From: Fasciola hepatica
Taxonomy: Eukaryota > Platyhelminthes > Trematoda > Plagiorchiida > Fasciolidae
Assembly: GCA_948099385.1 (NCBI GenBank)
Contig: CANUEZ040000179.1
Span: 10,620,001-10,684,000 of the forward strand
Direction of reading: 5' to 3'
Length of the DNA stretch: 64,000 nt
This document shows, piece after piece, positions 10,466 to 22,030 of this stretch (positions within the stretch are counted from its first letter, which is position 1; every line of letters starts with the position of its first letter). A model generated the notes under the pieces. It was not told where the DNA came from and did not search any database. It worked only from the letters and a program-made list of their open reading frames with translations. A program made the translations under genes and the position numbers.

Positions 10466-10958
10466 CTGTGTAGAGATGGACAGTGGTTATCTGCAAGAAA
10501 CCCTTTTTTAACCAATAACACTTCATCCGAATAACGAAGTCGTGGACGTACTGGTACAGAAACCCGAATAGGCATGCTTCACTGCGAATCAAATGTTGTA
10601 TCATCTGCAGAAATTACTGAGAATCACTGTTGAAGCATGCTCTCTCCTCGTTTTCAACAAGAAATCCAACTTCGACGTGTGCCACATTTAAATTTGTCAG
10701 TTTTTTAGCAGCCTACGGGGCTTGTAACACTAAATGGGGTCGTCAGTGTCACTAGGACGACGAGGTAGTCTCCGGGCACATTGAATCAGTAAAAACCGAA
10801 AACAATTTCGTTACCATAGCAATGCGCCAAATTTCCTTGACTCATCCTGGTGATGAGTTTCGCAAGTTTTTTCAAAAATTTGTTGAAATTTACCGATCGC
10901 TTCACACTGGGATCACCCAAGTCTCCTTCGAGGACAGGAAAACAGGGTGTCCGTCTGA
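10466..10958. other. Anonymous spacer between PLE1/repeat A and PLE2 inverted copy
   Basis: No coding or RNA feature recognised. The stretch immediately left of 10959 shows no similarity to PLE2, so the inverted copy is sharply truncated here. Confidence 0.35.
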
Positions 10959-11415
10959 GCACCGAAGCAAGAACTCGCGCAAACCTTCTAGTGGTAAACC
11001 GACGTTCATATTATTCTCTTTTATGTAGTTCACCACGAAGTCGATGGTTTCTGGTAATGGCACATTCGTGAATAGAGACTCGACGTCAAGCGAAAACATT
11101 ATTTTGTCCTTCATATTGACATCTTTTATTCGCTCTATGAAATCAAATTTGTCTTTAAGATTGTGTATAGCCATATGTTTTTTGATTGTCTCAAGTAATT
11201 CAGATAACCATCGAGCGATATTATGGTAGGATGAATTTGTCATTGATAGGCTGGGGCGAATCGGTGTTCCAGGTTTGTGGATCTTGGGGATTCCGTACAG
11301 CCTAGGGATTGTAGATCCCGTGGGTGTTAGCTGCTCATACAATTGGTTTGAAACGAAACCTGCATCCCTCATGTGTTCAAAGTAGTTGTTATCTGGCGCT
11401 CAGCCTGTTGAGTTG
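10959..11415 (-). repeat. 457-bp inverted partial copy of PLE2
   Basis: The reverse complement of this segment aligns without gaps to 12329-12785 (also 457 bp) with only scattered substitutions; a 185-bp internal stretch is identical. It encodes the start of the reverse transcriptase (PKIHKPGTPIRP, SLDVESLFTNVPLPETIDF) on the minus strand. Its right end abuts the left 74-bp terminal repeat of PLE2 exactly. Inverted, truncated partners attached to the left end are a known habit of Penelope elements. Confidence 0.9.
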
Positions 11416-11488
11416 TCTACTATGTAATCTGTAAATGGCTTGAGAGTTAATTACTGAAGAACAATTGTTTCGCCGACTTGAACTTCTA
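11415..11488 (+). repeat. PLE2 left terminal direct repeat
   Basis: Begins GTCTACTATGTAATCTGTAA and ends ...ACTTCTA. It differs from 14023-14096 at a handful of positions only. This corresponds to the pseudo-LTR of Penelope-like elements. Confidence 0.85.
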
Positions 11489-11615
11489 TATGATGCAATG
11501 GGTATTTTTCAGACATTAAAACAATCAGTGGACTCATATGTGGTGAAGGGACTAAATCGGTTCCTAAATTTCTCTGCGAGACGCGCTGAGACTAACGCTG
11601 TTTTTCAGTTTTTTA

Positions 11616-13400
11616 ATGAACTGTGTACATCGAAATCAGTATCCGAAACGCTATTGGAAATCTCTCCGACGACATCAGATCTACCCAAATAGTAAATCAT
11701 TACGGCGTTGTGTGTTAAATCCGTGTGACACTTTACGTTCTAAACTATCGGAATACGAACGGAATATTCCACAACGTCAGCACTTCATAGATTGCTTGAA
11801 TGAAGACTTGAAATTAATGTTTCTCAGCTACGTCGGAACTGTCCTGAAAAATCTCGAACAGGGAAGAAACAAAATGCATCGACGAAAGGGATGGAAGCCA
11901 AGACTCCTCAGTGTGTTTTTGCCCAATCGGTATGTGCATAACTGCTCTTACTTGCATTTGAGTGATCATATGATCGAGGCCTTATCACTTGGTCCTAAGT
12001 TCTGTACCTCTACGCGAAAACGTGACAAGTTTGATTACGAGATGCACTTTGGAACTGTATATTCTCAGACTCAAGAATTGATACCAGCATCTAATGAAGC
12101 GTTAGAGGAACTCAAGTCAACCCTAGTGAACACTTACCATTCATATCGAAATACTAAGGTCAGTCAAAAAAGAGCAGTGAAGGAACTGTTGAATAATAAA
12201 AATATCTTACTGAACAGACCCGACAAAGTTAGCAGAATAGTGGTGATGGACAGATGTGACTACATTGGAAAACTCACAGCAGTTCTGAATGATGAAACCG
12301 CATTCAGCACCAGTCCTGGTGACAGACTCAACTCAACAGGCTGAGCGCCAGATAACAACTACTTTGAACACATGAGGGATGCAGATTTCGTTTCAACCAA
12401 ATTGTATGAGCAGCTAATACCCACGGGATCTACAATCCCCAGTCTGTACGCACTCCCAAAGATCCATAAACCTGGAACACCGATTCGCCCCAGCCTATCA
12501 ATGACAAATTCATCCTACCATAATATCGCTCGATGGTTATCTGAATTACTTGAGACAATCAAAAAACATATGGCTATACACAATCTTAAAGACAAATTTG
12601 ATTTCATAGAGCGAATAAAAGATGTCAATATGAAGGACAAAATAATGTTTTCGCTTGACGTCGAGTCTCTATTCACGAATGTGCCATTACCAGAAACCAT
12701 CGACTTCGTGGTGAACTACATAAAAGAGAATAATATGAACGTCGGTTTACCACTAGAAGGTTTGCGCGAGCTCTTGCTTCGATGCACATTTAATGTTCAG
12801 TTCCTATTTCATGGATCTTTGTGCAGACAACGGGATGGTGTGACAATGGGATCACCACTAGGTCTATTTCTTGCCGACGCATTCCCAGCGAAGTTAGAAA
12901 GAACCAAGCTGAAATCTACAATTGACAGCTTTGATCATTACTATCGTTATGTGGATGACATATTTTGCGTGACTGACGTTGATTGTGACCTAGATTTTGT
13001 GCAAACATTATTTAATGGGGCACACAAAGCAATACGCTTTACAACTGAACGCGAAATAAACAGTCAACTACCATTTCTCGATGTGACTCACACGAGAATG
13101 AAGGATGGTGGTATCCAGCGAAATGTGCACCGAAAACAAACGTGGAGCGGCCAGTATCCCAATTTCAACAGTTTCGTTAGTATGCAACAGAAGCGAAACT
13201 TAGTAAAATGCCTGGCCTTCAGAGCGAGGAAAATCTGTTCCGCAGAGACTTTATATGACGAATTGATGCTTATAAGAAGCACCCTACGTGAGAACAGTTA
13301 CCCGGATCGGTTTATCGAAAGAAATCTTATCGAAAGAGTGCCGGAAATCACCGTGGAAACCGTAAGGAAGAAAGATCTTTATATTAGCTTGCCATTTTAA
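11616..13400 (+). pseudogene. PLE2 N-terminal region and reverse transcriptase
   Basis: One frame runs from 11616 to TAA 13398-13400 with a single internal TGA (12342-12344). Residues about 110-130 contain LSDHMIEALSLGPKFC, a typical Penelope N-terminal block; IVVMDRCDYIGKL follows at about 207. After the TGA come YALPKIHKPGTPIRP, KIMFSLDVESLFTNVPL, RQRDGVTMGSPLG and the catalytic YRYVDDIFCV (YVDD at 12948-12959), then LPFLDVTHTR and the thumb. The enzyme copies element RNA at the nicked target. The TGA is also present in the inverted copy at 10959-11415. Apart from that stop all RT motifs look intact. Confidence 0.85.
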
Positions 13401-13468
13401 GGCGATATTATTAGTGAAATCTTAAACCGTCGACTGGGGAGATAAATTCGAAATACACACTACGTTGT

Positions 13469-13925
13469 GTGTTCCGAGGTGCTCCTCTAATCCGGATTCA
13501 GAACAAGGACAGACTGCCGATGCTGACCTCATCAATGGTCGTATACTCTTTCAGATGTGTTTGTGACGCATCTTATGTAGGTCGAACGGCACGACAGCTA
13601 ACAACTCGAATTAAAGAGCATCATCCGCGCTGGTTGAAGCAAGGGCAAACTGGATCGATAAATAGCGCAATCTTAGCGCATTTCGTTGAAACTGGACATC
13701 CGGTGAGTCCGGATGTTGCTTTCAAAGTTTTTTATTGTGTCCCCCAAAACAAATGAAAAGGTGTACAGTTGCGCACTCCAGCGATAGTCGAGGCAATCGG
13801 AATAAGGAAGTTGACCCCTGACCTGTGCGCCCAAAAGCGTTTGGTCCAGGCACTTCAACTCCCATGGCCCAAGATCGACCACGGCCGCATGAATCTACCG
13901 TCCAGTTACCTAGAAGGTGTTAGCT
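13469..13925 (+). pseudogene. PLE2 GIY-YIG endonuclease
   Basis: Contains VYSFRCVCDASYVGRTARQL (GIY-YIG core with variant first motif) followed by TTRIKEHHPRWLKQ, and NSAILAHFVETGHPV, in which the H-x(n)-T-G-H helix is recognisable. After a frame change near 13757 the conserved end IGIRKLTPDLCAQKRLVQAL and QLPWP is still readable to about 13925. Domain fused downstream of the RT is the rule for Penelope-like elements; here several stops in 13398-13468 separate them. Confidence 0.8.
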
Positions 13926-14022
13926 AGATAAACCAATCACATGATAAGGATAATTTGACTGACAAACCCCTGCCCACGATTGGCATTTATTCCGTGTCTT
14001 TGTTCATCATCTTTTGTCTAAT

Positions 14023-14096
14023 GTCTACTATGTAATCTGTAAATGGCTTGAGAATGAATTACTGAAGAACAATTGTTTCGTCGATTTGGACTTCTA
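14023..14096 (+). repeat. PLE2 right terminal direct repeat
   Basis: Second copy of the 74-bp direct repeat; similarity to the left copy stops abruptly after ACTTCTA, so it marks the right end of the element or of the repeat. Confidence 0.85.
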
Positions 14097-14899
14097 CTAA
14101 ATAGATCACCGAATAATCAGCCGTGAGCTTCAGAACAAGCACTTTTGATTAAACTTATTTTCAGTCGTGTATAGCTTAGCTATGCCAGGCAGCTACGTTT
14201 GGAATTATGTGGACGGGATTTCTGTGTTCACTCCTTTCGACTGCGGTACTGTTGAGAACTTCCCACCGTCGAATAGTTGCACCTAGACAAAATGCACCGA
14301 GGTCTAGGAGAAAAGAAACTCCTCGTCGTCGACCCACTTCTCCTCGGCAAGTTGCCGACGTCCCGGCCGCGATCTCTTCCCGGAAATGCAACTGTGCACA
14401 CATATTACTTTATTTTTAGTAGCAATAAATAAAAGACGACAAAAACAGATGACGATTGCCTGCATTTCTTTAATGAGAAGAATTTTACCATGGAGCTATT
14501 CGTGGTATCACAACAGTTTCCTGTGCTTCCTGTGAGGAGCTCAAATTTCGTGTTCATACAGGCATACAATTTCCAATTCTCCTCATTTGTTACTGAACTT
14601 TGTAATTTATATTTCTGCGTCGATTTCACAAACTGATTATGAAGGGGCCATGAAGACACGCTCAAGGTTCCTGAATCACGGAAAATACCATAGAATACCT
14701 TCAGTTAGTCGGCCAATTTCCTGTGCTTTCTCATTTCAGAATCTTAAAGGTAATTCACACATTGCTGCTGCTTGTTAACTGGCAAAATAGTGCGAGAAAT
14801 CACAAAACTAAATGAAATTACATACAAACGCGCAACCTCTTGGAAAGTAAAATCCATACATAGATATAGAGGCTACTAAGAGATTTACGTGGAGGTTTG
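14097..14899. other. Spacer right of PLE2
   Basis: No assignable coding sequence. Two ORFs of 70-86 codons on opposite strands have no recognisable motif. Confidence 0.35.
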
Positions 14900-15830
14900 T
14901 CCGTACGCAAATCTGCTGCTCTGAATATCGAAGCTCTCAATCTATCATTCAATAAGGAGATCGGGTCTTCCATTTCCATATTTGTCGAAGATGACCCTTT
15001 TAATGTGCCTCTTTTTTGTATTTCCACCTCTGATGCTAACGAATAACTAATTCTTCTAAATTCTAGAAAATCCTCTGAACCGGATGGAATTAGCCCTATT
15101 GTCCTCCAAAAGTGCGCGTACACTACCTCGCCTATTTTCTCCGAACTGTCCAGTCAATGCCTGAATGACAGGAAAATCCCCGACTGCTGGGGCTTAGTGG
15201 CCATGACCCCTGTTCTTAAAAAGGATTCTTCCCAATTACATCCCACTGCTTGCACCTCAGTTGAATTGGAAGTTTTTGAAAAGTTAGTTCTACATCTGAA
15301 GTCTTCCCTAAGTGTTCCAGACTCCCACCAATTTGCTTATCGGTCTACTCTTGATGCCATCGTCGCCTTGATACATCAAATTCTTGATGAAAAGAATAAC
15401 ACAGTTCGGATTTGCTCCCTTGCCTACGGTGGCGCTTTTGATTGTATCGATAGGAGCGAGTTGCTCTCTTTTCTCTCTAATTCAGGTTTCGAGCCTCTCC
15501 TTATTTCTTCGTTGATTGATTATTTCCATAACCGTCAACAGTCCACCCGGTACAGTGGCACTAGCTCTCCTTTTGTCACTTCTACCCATAGTGTACCCCA
15601 AGGTGCTCTTGTTATCACCGCTTCCATTTCCAGCCTACGTATCTCCCATTCCTACCCACGACAATAGCCTCTTCATCAATTACGCTGACATTGTCAGTCT
15701 TGGCTGGCCATATTTATGTAACTCATCTTTTCCGACCATCCAAATTGGCATCGCAAAACTTTCTGAATGGCCCGCTACACATAATTCGGCTATTAATTCC
15801 TTCAAATGAGGTAATATTCTATTCTCCATT
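14900..15830 (+). mobile_element. CR1-like non-LTR retrotransposon fragment 1
   Basis: A plus-strand reverse transcriptase fragment: KSSEPDGISPIVLQKC near 15066, DRKIPDCWGLVAMTPVLKK, HQFAYRSTLDAIVALIHQI, AYGGAFDCIDRSELL and HSVPQGALV (a decayed PQGSVL box), then, after a frame change, SLFINYADIVSLG where YADD has lost its second Asp. The endonuclease domain upstream is missing. The order and motifs match the CR1/Jockey group. Confidence 0.8.
15197..15667 (+). pseudogene. CR1-like reverse transcriptase fragment
   Basis: Open frame of 156 codons spanning RT fingers and palm up to the PQG box, as described for the element. The catalytic box follows in another frame at about 15670-15700 and is mutated (YAD-I), so activity is lost. 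Confidence 0.78.
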
Positions 15831-17012
15831 TTACTCACTCTTGTATCAATTAAAAGGAAACAACCGAATTACCAAGATTCAATAAAATAGCTTGCATTTA
15901 TACTGGGACGAAGTCTTACCGGGCACGGCACGTAGGCCACAATTTTTACAAGGGTCAGACGTTTATCGTTTTCTATATCGAGTCCCAAATTCCACTGTGT
16001 ACCGACACACGTCATCAAATGCTTTGTTCTTTTACATGTTCTATCCCACTGGCTCTATGCGTCCCCTGTCACTTTTCCAGGTCTGTTGTCTAAAGGCTCC
16101 AAACTAATCTCAAGATCTCTCAAGTTCTTATTCTCTTGTGTTGCCACAACCAGACACTAGTTCACTCAATTCATCAGTTCCCAACGTAGAAAAAGTTACC
16201 ACAAGCTTTCCAAATAATACTCATTGATTCTACTGAAGTTATTCACAAATACATTAATAAATGTCTCATTTTCTGCCCCACTTTCCACTTATATACACCT
16301 TCATGCACGCCCCCGAGCTTACGACTGTTCCACCATTCCGCAGCTGGATAGATTTTTAAACAACGGCGAAACTGTAATATAGCACATGAAAGAACGATTA
16401 AACTAGTAACTCATCAGAACCCAATACTTTTGCAATGATTGTGTTGTTTCCTATCCACTTCGAGAATGTGTTATTTGGTTACGTGAAAGCTGAATATCCC
16501 GCCCTGGGAATGCATACAGCATCTGCCTGTCTGTCAGTCCAGAGTTATCGGTATGATTCTGCATATGCTGGCACCCTTCTCGTAGGTAAAAGTTGGAAGG
16601 TAATCAAGCGAATAAGTGGACCACAGACGTGGTATATGACTGTGGACTAAAAGCTCCGAACCAATGGTAATCAGAAGACAACATAAAGACGGATACCCTT
16701 GTTCGAATGATTTCTAGAAAGTCTTGGTGGAGTTAGTCACCAAGAATGTTAATCGAATGGGCTCTCTGTTTTTGTCCTGAGTTTCACCATGCTTTTAATT
16801 CACTCAGCTCTTTATCCGTACCAGTATCCTGGATTGCAGGAGGGTGATATCCATCACGATAATGCTAAAGAAAATTACGTCACAAAAGCAATCCATACGG
16901 TGTCTTGATGATAGTTGAACGAGTATGCTCAAAAATACAGGATGAACGTTTTGTTGTCGAAATTCCACTTTCCTGATGCACGACCAGGCCTCTCGGTTTC
17001 TTCAAACCTACA
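15831..17012. other. Anonymous spacer left of the gypsy element
   Basis: AT-rich sequence without recognisable protein or repeat copy. Confidence 0.4.
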
Positions 17013-17214
17013 TGTATTAGACGTTTCTGTTTTACCACGTCAGTAGCACCTGATTGGTCAGAAAGGGAATTTTGTTCCGCACATGACAAATCGATCAATC
17101 TGATTGGCGTAAGAAGCTTTATAAATCATCCAAGAATTAGCAGTGATTGAGATTTCCTTGTTGCACGCTGTAACAATATACTGACTGTTTTTCCGAAAGA
17201 ACTGACCTTCGACA
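17013..17214 (+). repeat. Gypsy left LTR (about 202 bp)
   Basis: Starts TGTATTAGAC... and ends ...GACA. Its start aligns with 21946 onward (TGTGTTGGAT..., both followed by TTTTA-CAC-TCA and CCTGA-TGGT phrases) and its end aligns with 25030-25124 (TTTATAAA-CC..., TAACAATATACTGA, CTGAC-TT-GACA). TG...CA termini fit an LTR. Confidence 0.75.
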
Positions 17215-17225
17215 TGATAGAAGCG

Positions 17226-18189
17226 GAAACTGGTGTGAAAATGTCGATGCGGGAGATACGACCACACAATCGCCCCCAGATCCACTCACTGGGGCCCTTG
17301 GTGAAAGAAGACACGGCTCGATGGGCTTACAACTGGAGGCTGTGGCGAACACTGTATGAAGACTTCCGGACACTGTCGGCGATGGAGCACGAATCAAAGG
17401 CTATGCAGCTTGCGTTATTTCGTCACACCATTGGACCGGTGGAGCTTCGCATCAACACTGGCTTTTTACATGATTCCCATGATGTCGGTTATGCTTAAAT
17501 TCGAGCGACATTATCTTGGTGAGTGCAAGGAAACGAACGAGCGTTCTGTTTTTAACCAAAGAACACAGAACTTTAAAGAATCATTTGACTCTTTTGTGTT
17601 GTCGTTAAGATCACTGGCCCGATCATACAACTTTTGAACCTGTCTAGAAGAGAGTCCCATGTAGGATCGGGTAGTGATTGGATTACGTGACCCCACGGTG
17701 CTTAAAAGGTTGTTGAAGATTCCAAAATTATTACTCCAACAGTGTGTCAACATCTGCCAAGGTGATGAAGCAGCCGAACAAAGCATAGGGATGCTGAATG
17801 CGGTGAATGCGCCTGGCCTGTACAAAATAACATCAGAGACACGCATGGTGCCAAAGATGGAGTGTCAGTTTTGCGGCAGGCTGCACTTCGCGGGAAGAGA
17901 CAACTGTCCGGCCTGGGGAAAAACTTGTGATGACGGCAAGAAGCGCAATAACTTGGCGTCAAAAAGTTTTCTCAAGAAAACAGTGGACAGCGAACAAAAC
18001 CATCACAACACAGATCGAGTGAATGGGGTGCAGATGCCGGCAAAGCGAAAGGGCATCTTTTCCAAGATGGTGGTGAACGAAGAAGAGGTGAATTTCCAGT
18101 TAGATGCAGGAACATCGGCGAACACTATGCCTATGAAAGCCCTGTCTAATATTACACCGACATCGACACAGAAGAGACTCATTACGTAG
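17226..18189 (+). pseudogene. Gypsy gag with zinc knuckle and protease start
   Basis: Three frames carry one gag-like protein: LGPLVKEDTARWAYNWRLW near 17283, FNQRTQNFKESFDSFVLSLR near 17553, and VIGLRDPTVLKRLLKIPKL near 17680. A zinc knuckle of the form C-x2-C-x3-H-x6-C followed by PAWGKTC lies near 17862-17930; it would bind element RNA. NFQLDAGTSANTMPM near 18092 is the retroviral-type protease active site (D-T/S-G degenerated to D-A-G). Frame breaks near 17495 and 17637 inactivate it. Confidence 0.8.
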
Positions 18190-18222
18190 TACGATGACAA
18201 GGTTCATCCAAGGAGTGAGGCA

Positions 18223-19245
18223 ATGCTGAAAGTCTTCAATCCCAAGGATGGACAGTCATCACTCACAGACTTTGTTGTGATCGACCAGGGTTATGTTCCC
18301 ATCCTCGGATGTGAATCTATCGAATATCTGGGTTTGGTGTCATTCCACTATGATTCATTTATTCACCACATATCTGATAATGTCGAATATTATTTGGAAA
18401 AATGTGCCTCTGTTTCTGATGAGAAATCTGGAATGTCTCCGGAGATTGCGACACTACATGTACATGAATCCGCGGAACCTGTGGCATTACCGACAAGGCG
18501 TAATCCATACGCAGACAGAGAACGATCTGAGCACGAGTTGGACACTCTCATATCGAGGGACGTTCTGATTAGATTCGATGAACCGACAGGTTGAGTAAAT
18601 CAAATTATGATTGTGATAAAAACATCCGGGGAACTTCGCATTTGCATTGATCCTGAACCACTAAACGAAGCGCTTGGGCGAGAACGCTTTTCGTTACCTG
18701 CTTTTAGCGATATTCTCCCCGAGTTATCAAACGCTCGTTGCTTTACGGAAGTTGGTATGGTTTCAGCGTTTTGGCATTTAGAGATGGATGAAGCCCAGAG
18801 TTATTTGACCGCGTCAGGCACACTGTACGACCAGTACCGTTGGAAGCGACTACCTTTCAGCCTGAAGGTATCGAGCGAAAAGTTCCAGAAGAGGATTCTC
18901 CAAGCAGTGGACTACTTACCTGGAGTACTCTGCGAAGCAGATGGTATTCTTATTTTTTGCCAAAATATCGAGGAACACAACAGAAGGTTCAATTCTTTTC
19001 TTCGACCATGTGTCAGTGATAGAATTAAATTGAAACGGGGCAAGCTGGTGTTTCGCCAAACGGAAGTTAAGTTCCACGGCCACATTCTCACAAAAGAAGG
19101 TATCAAACCAGATCCGGAAATGGTTAGCTCGATTGAGTATATGCCTGAGCCAACCGATGCCAAAGGTGTCTCACGTTCTAACGGCATGATCAGCTACCTG
19201 AACAGATTTGTACGGCAGTTAGCGGAATTGATGAGACCGATCCGC

Positions 19246-19250
<5 letters not shown>
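18223..19250 (+). pseudogene. Gypsy reverse transcriptase
   Basis: LTDFVVIDQGYVPILG (end of protease), then NPYADRERSEHELDTL, an in-frame TGA at 18592-18594, then GELRICIDPEPLNEAL, RFSLPAFSDILPELSNARCF, FWHLEMDEA, YRWKRLPFSLKVSSEKFQ and the catalytic box. The latter reads CEADGILIF at 18931-18957 where YVDDIL is expected, so the second catalytic Asp is lost. EVKFHGHILTKEGIKPDPE and YLNRFVRQLAELMRPIR close the domain just before a (TA)n tract. Confidence 0.85.

Positions 19251-19309
<59 letters not shown>
19251..19309. repeat. (TA)n microsatellite
   Basis: A nearly pure AT dinucleotide run that expanded inside the gypsy pol between RT and RNase H; the Tyr-Ile reading frame across it is artificial. 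Confidence 0.95.
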
Positions 19310-19329
19310 AGGGAGAAAGGTTATATAGG

Positions 19330-19890
19330 CATATGAACAGGAATTATCATTTGATCGCATAAAGCAACTTATCTTGAAGATTCCGGTCCTAGAACATTAT
19401 GATCACACCTTACCTCTATGCAAGCAATGTGATGGAGGTCAGCATGACTTAGGAGTCGTTCTGGTACAAAATGGGCACCCACTTGCTTATCGCGGCAGGA
19501 CGTTAATAATTTGTGAATAGAAATTTACGCACATTGAAAAGGAGCTACTGATAATTGTTTACACCCTGAAAAACTATAACGACTACAATTTCGGCCGGCT
19601 TGCGCATATATATGCCATTGATCACGATCGTAGATAAGCCGCTGCATCGAGCACTTAGAAGACTGCAGTCGATGCAAATACGTCTCCAATGGTGTAATTG
19701 CTTTCGACATTATTAGCAAGGAGAACAAGTGCTCGTAGCTGACACACTCTAACGAATCACCGTACCAGGTACGAAAGACGAATGTAGAAGTGAAACGGTG
19801 AACATTGCATTGACGGTTACAGAATTCGAATTATCTCAAATCCCGAAAGCCACTATGTCACATTTGGGTCTATATTCTCTGGAGGAAGTT
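19330..19890 (+). pseudogene. Gypsy RNase H remnant
   Basis: Reading in shifting frames: FDRIKQLILKIPVLEHYD, then DGGQHDLGVVLVQNGHPLAY (D-A-S-x-x-G-L-G region), TLII, KFTHIEKELLIIVYTLKNY (the conserved E-K-E block), KPLHRALRRLQSMQIRLQ, and VLVADTL. RNase H removes the RNA strand during reverse transcription. Stops at several points disable it. Confidence 0.75.
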
Positions 19891-20880
19891 ATGATTCAAG
19901 GTTGTGCGGAGGATAAAAGATCTTTATTAACGAAAGTATTACTGTGAAGATTTATTGAAATTGGTCAAAGAATTTCAGCTCGCCATATCGAGAGACTTCA
20001 TTAAACTGGTTTAGTCTAGGTCCCATGCTCTCTATTCTAATTTTGCTTGCCTTTCATGCACTGTCACCACTAAATTCCATCCCGACCATATCCTTGGCTT
20101 TCTTACCCGCGTAACAATTGTTGTTCGGTCATATTGCGTCACACATTTCTTTTCAGTCTTGTTTCTATGACAAGCGTTGATTGACCGCAGTTCTCACGAG
20201 TCTAATTATTGTGCCCATTCATCACTTGCGTAATTTTTTCTCCCCGGATTTGAAGTGATCCATGTCGCACATGCCTGGTTTACATGATGAGGCACGAATC
20301 TTTCCTCCCAATCCGCCTTATTCGTGTGAACAACTGGACTTGGCCATCTCTCTATTATTTCGCCCTTTCTCATAACCACGTTATTCCGCCAGTTCTTCAC
20401 CTGTGCTTATGTGACTGTGTTCCCTCGAATCATTGATTCTCTTCTGTCTATTGATTGGTCAGAATGCCCCCAGGAATAAGGACCCACCTTGTAAACCATT
20501 TGACTCGTTCCTCCATTGCCGTCTCGAACTTTTCCCATCAACTGTTGCTTGAATGTCTTGAAGCCTTTCTTGACTAATATTGATTCTGTGGTCATTTGCC
20601 CACAACTTGAGGTATGTTGTTGTTATTGTTTGACAATCTGTCCTCTTCTTGTACACGTAGTAAAGCGAGTCTGTGTTTTCTGTCTTGGGACTTTGGGTTC
20701 GTTTATCTGCGAGTCACTCAATTACGGGAAGAAAATCCTGTACAATTACCCAATTGCAAATTTCGAGATGAGCTAACAACATAGGATGAACTGATTTCTT
20801 GAGTTGACCGTTTGATGGTCCGGCACGCTTTTTGAAAAGGTGCTCTTCGCCGGTTGCACCATTCACGCGCAGATATCAAT
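19891..20880. other. Unassigned kilobase between RNase H and integrase
   Basis: The integrase zinc-binding domain (H-H-C-C) is expected here but I do not recognise it. Minus-strand ORFs at 20206-20400 and 20407-20656 have no known motif. A further insertion or heavy decay is likely. Confidence 0.35.
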
Positions 20881-21059
20881 GAATGCATCAGCCAAGCCAG
20901 AGGAACATAATACTGGCCAAGTATGGCAGAAACGATTAAACAGATGGTAGCAAATTGCGAAACAAACAGACAATTTGATCAGCGACAAACGAGAGAACCG
21001 TTGGAGATGCGTTCTATACCCGACCGGTCTTTGGCAAAATGAGGCGCTGGATATCTTTT

Positions 21060-21883
21060 ACCAATGGGAAGGACAACTAATTAGTGACCGTGGATCACTA
21101 AAATGATTTCTTCGAATTCGACCTGCTAAAAACAGAAACAACTTCAAGAATTTTAAACAAACTGAGAGCCAACTTTGCATGTCATGGAATCCCGATTCGA
21201 GTGAATTATTATGGTAGTCCTCAGTTTCGCAGTACGGATTTCCAGCATTTTTCGGAGATGCGGCTTGCAGCCATCGCATCACCAGTCCTTACCACAGTCA
21301 GTCCAACGGCAAAGCAGAGAATGCTGTCAAGCAGGCGAGAAGGGTACTCAAGAAGTGCAGGATCGAGGGCAGTGATCCATTTATCACTCTGCCTGAGCTT
21401 CGAAATATGCCTTCTGCAATAGTGAAAACAAGTCAGACGAAATGCCTATTTGGAAGGCGGACTCGCACGATCCTCCCCTTTTGTGCTCAGTTGCTGGACT
21501 CAGATATCGTGGAACCTTCAGTAATAAAACTGAAACTGAAGAGGCGAATGGCTGTGCAAAAAAGACTTTACGATTGGGGCAGCAAACCACTGCATCCACT
21601 CAAGCCGAGTGACAGTCTGAATTCAGCCAATAGAATCCACAGAAAAGTCCTGGACGCACTATGGCGCGTAACAAAGAAATCGTACCTAATCAGCTCTGGA
21701 GATTGTCGGATAAGAAGGAATAGAAGGCATCTGAGAAAATCAGAGGAGGGCGATGATGAAGAAGACAAAAACAGTGGAGGAGACAACAAAAGTGAAGTGG
21801 AGAAAACCGAGAAGAGTGTGAAAGTGACTGAAACAGACAGCCTTTATACAACCATCGGTCGGGGAAGAGCATTGACCGTCTAG
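21060..21883 (+). pseudogene. Gypsy integrase core and C-terminal tail
   Basis: FEFDLLKTETTSRILNKLRA and NFACHGIPIRV lead to PQFRSTDFQHFSEM; the usual S-D-N-G just before is replaced by N-Y-Y-G, so a catalytic Asp is lost. In the next frame SPYHSQSNGKAENAVKQARR carries the catalytic Glu, followed by LKKCRIEGSDPFITLPELRN. The open frame 21407-21883 continues with a basic then very acidic tail (EEGDDEEDKNSGGDNKSE). Integrase joins element cDNA to host DNA; this copy cannot. Confidence 0.8.
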
Positions 21884-21931
21884 AACTCGGAGTGGGCAAA
21901 GTTATCAGCCGGTGCGCAAGTAAAAGCTTCG

Positions 21932-22030
21932 CAAAACGGGAGGTATGTGTTGGATATGGTTTTGTTTTATCACATCAACGGCGTTTCCTGACTGGTTGGC
22001 AAGAGACTTTTTGTTTTGCACATTAAAAGT
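21932..22030 (+). repeat. Polypurine tract and start of gypsy right LTR
   Basis: AAAACGGGAGG at about 21933-21943 is a good polypurine primer site. From 21946, TGTGTTGGAT... aligns with the start of the left LTR at 17013 for about 85 bases, then similarity ends at the CR1-like insertion. Confidence 0.7.

Larger units (their letters stand above)
11415..14096 (+). mobile_element. Penelope-like retroelement PLE2, nearly complete
   Basis: Bounded by 74-bp direct repeats (11415-11488 and 14023-14096). Inside are an N-terminal region, a reverse transcriptase with intact YVDD, and a GIY-YIG endonuclease, the complete Penelope order. Damage is light: an in-frame TGA at 12342, a TAA at 13398, a few stops to 13465, and frame changes before the nuclease and within it at about 13757. 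It is the youngest-looking element in the window together with its own inverted copy. Confidence 0.88.

Noticed and set aside
11044..11229. 61-codon ORF identical to one at 12515-12700 on the other strand
   Set aside because: Antisense shadow of the PLE2 reverse transcriptase; identity reflects the inverted duplication.
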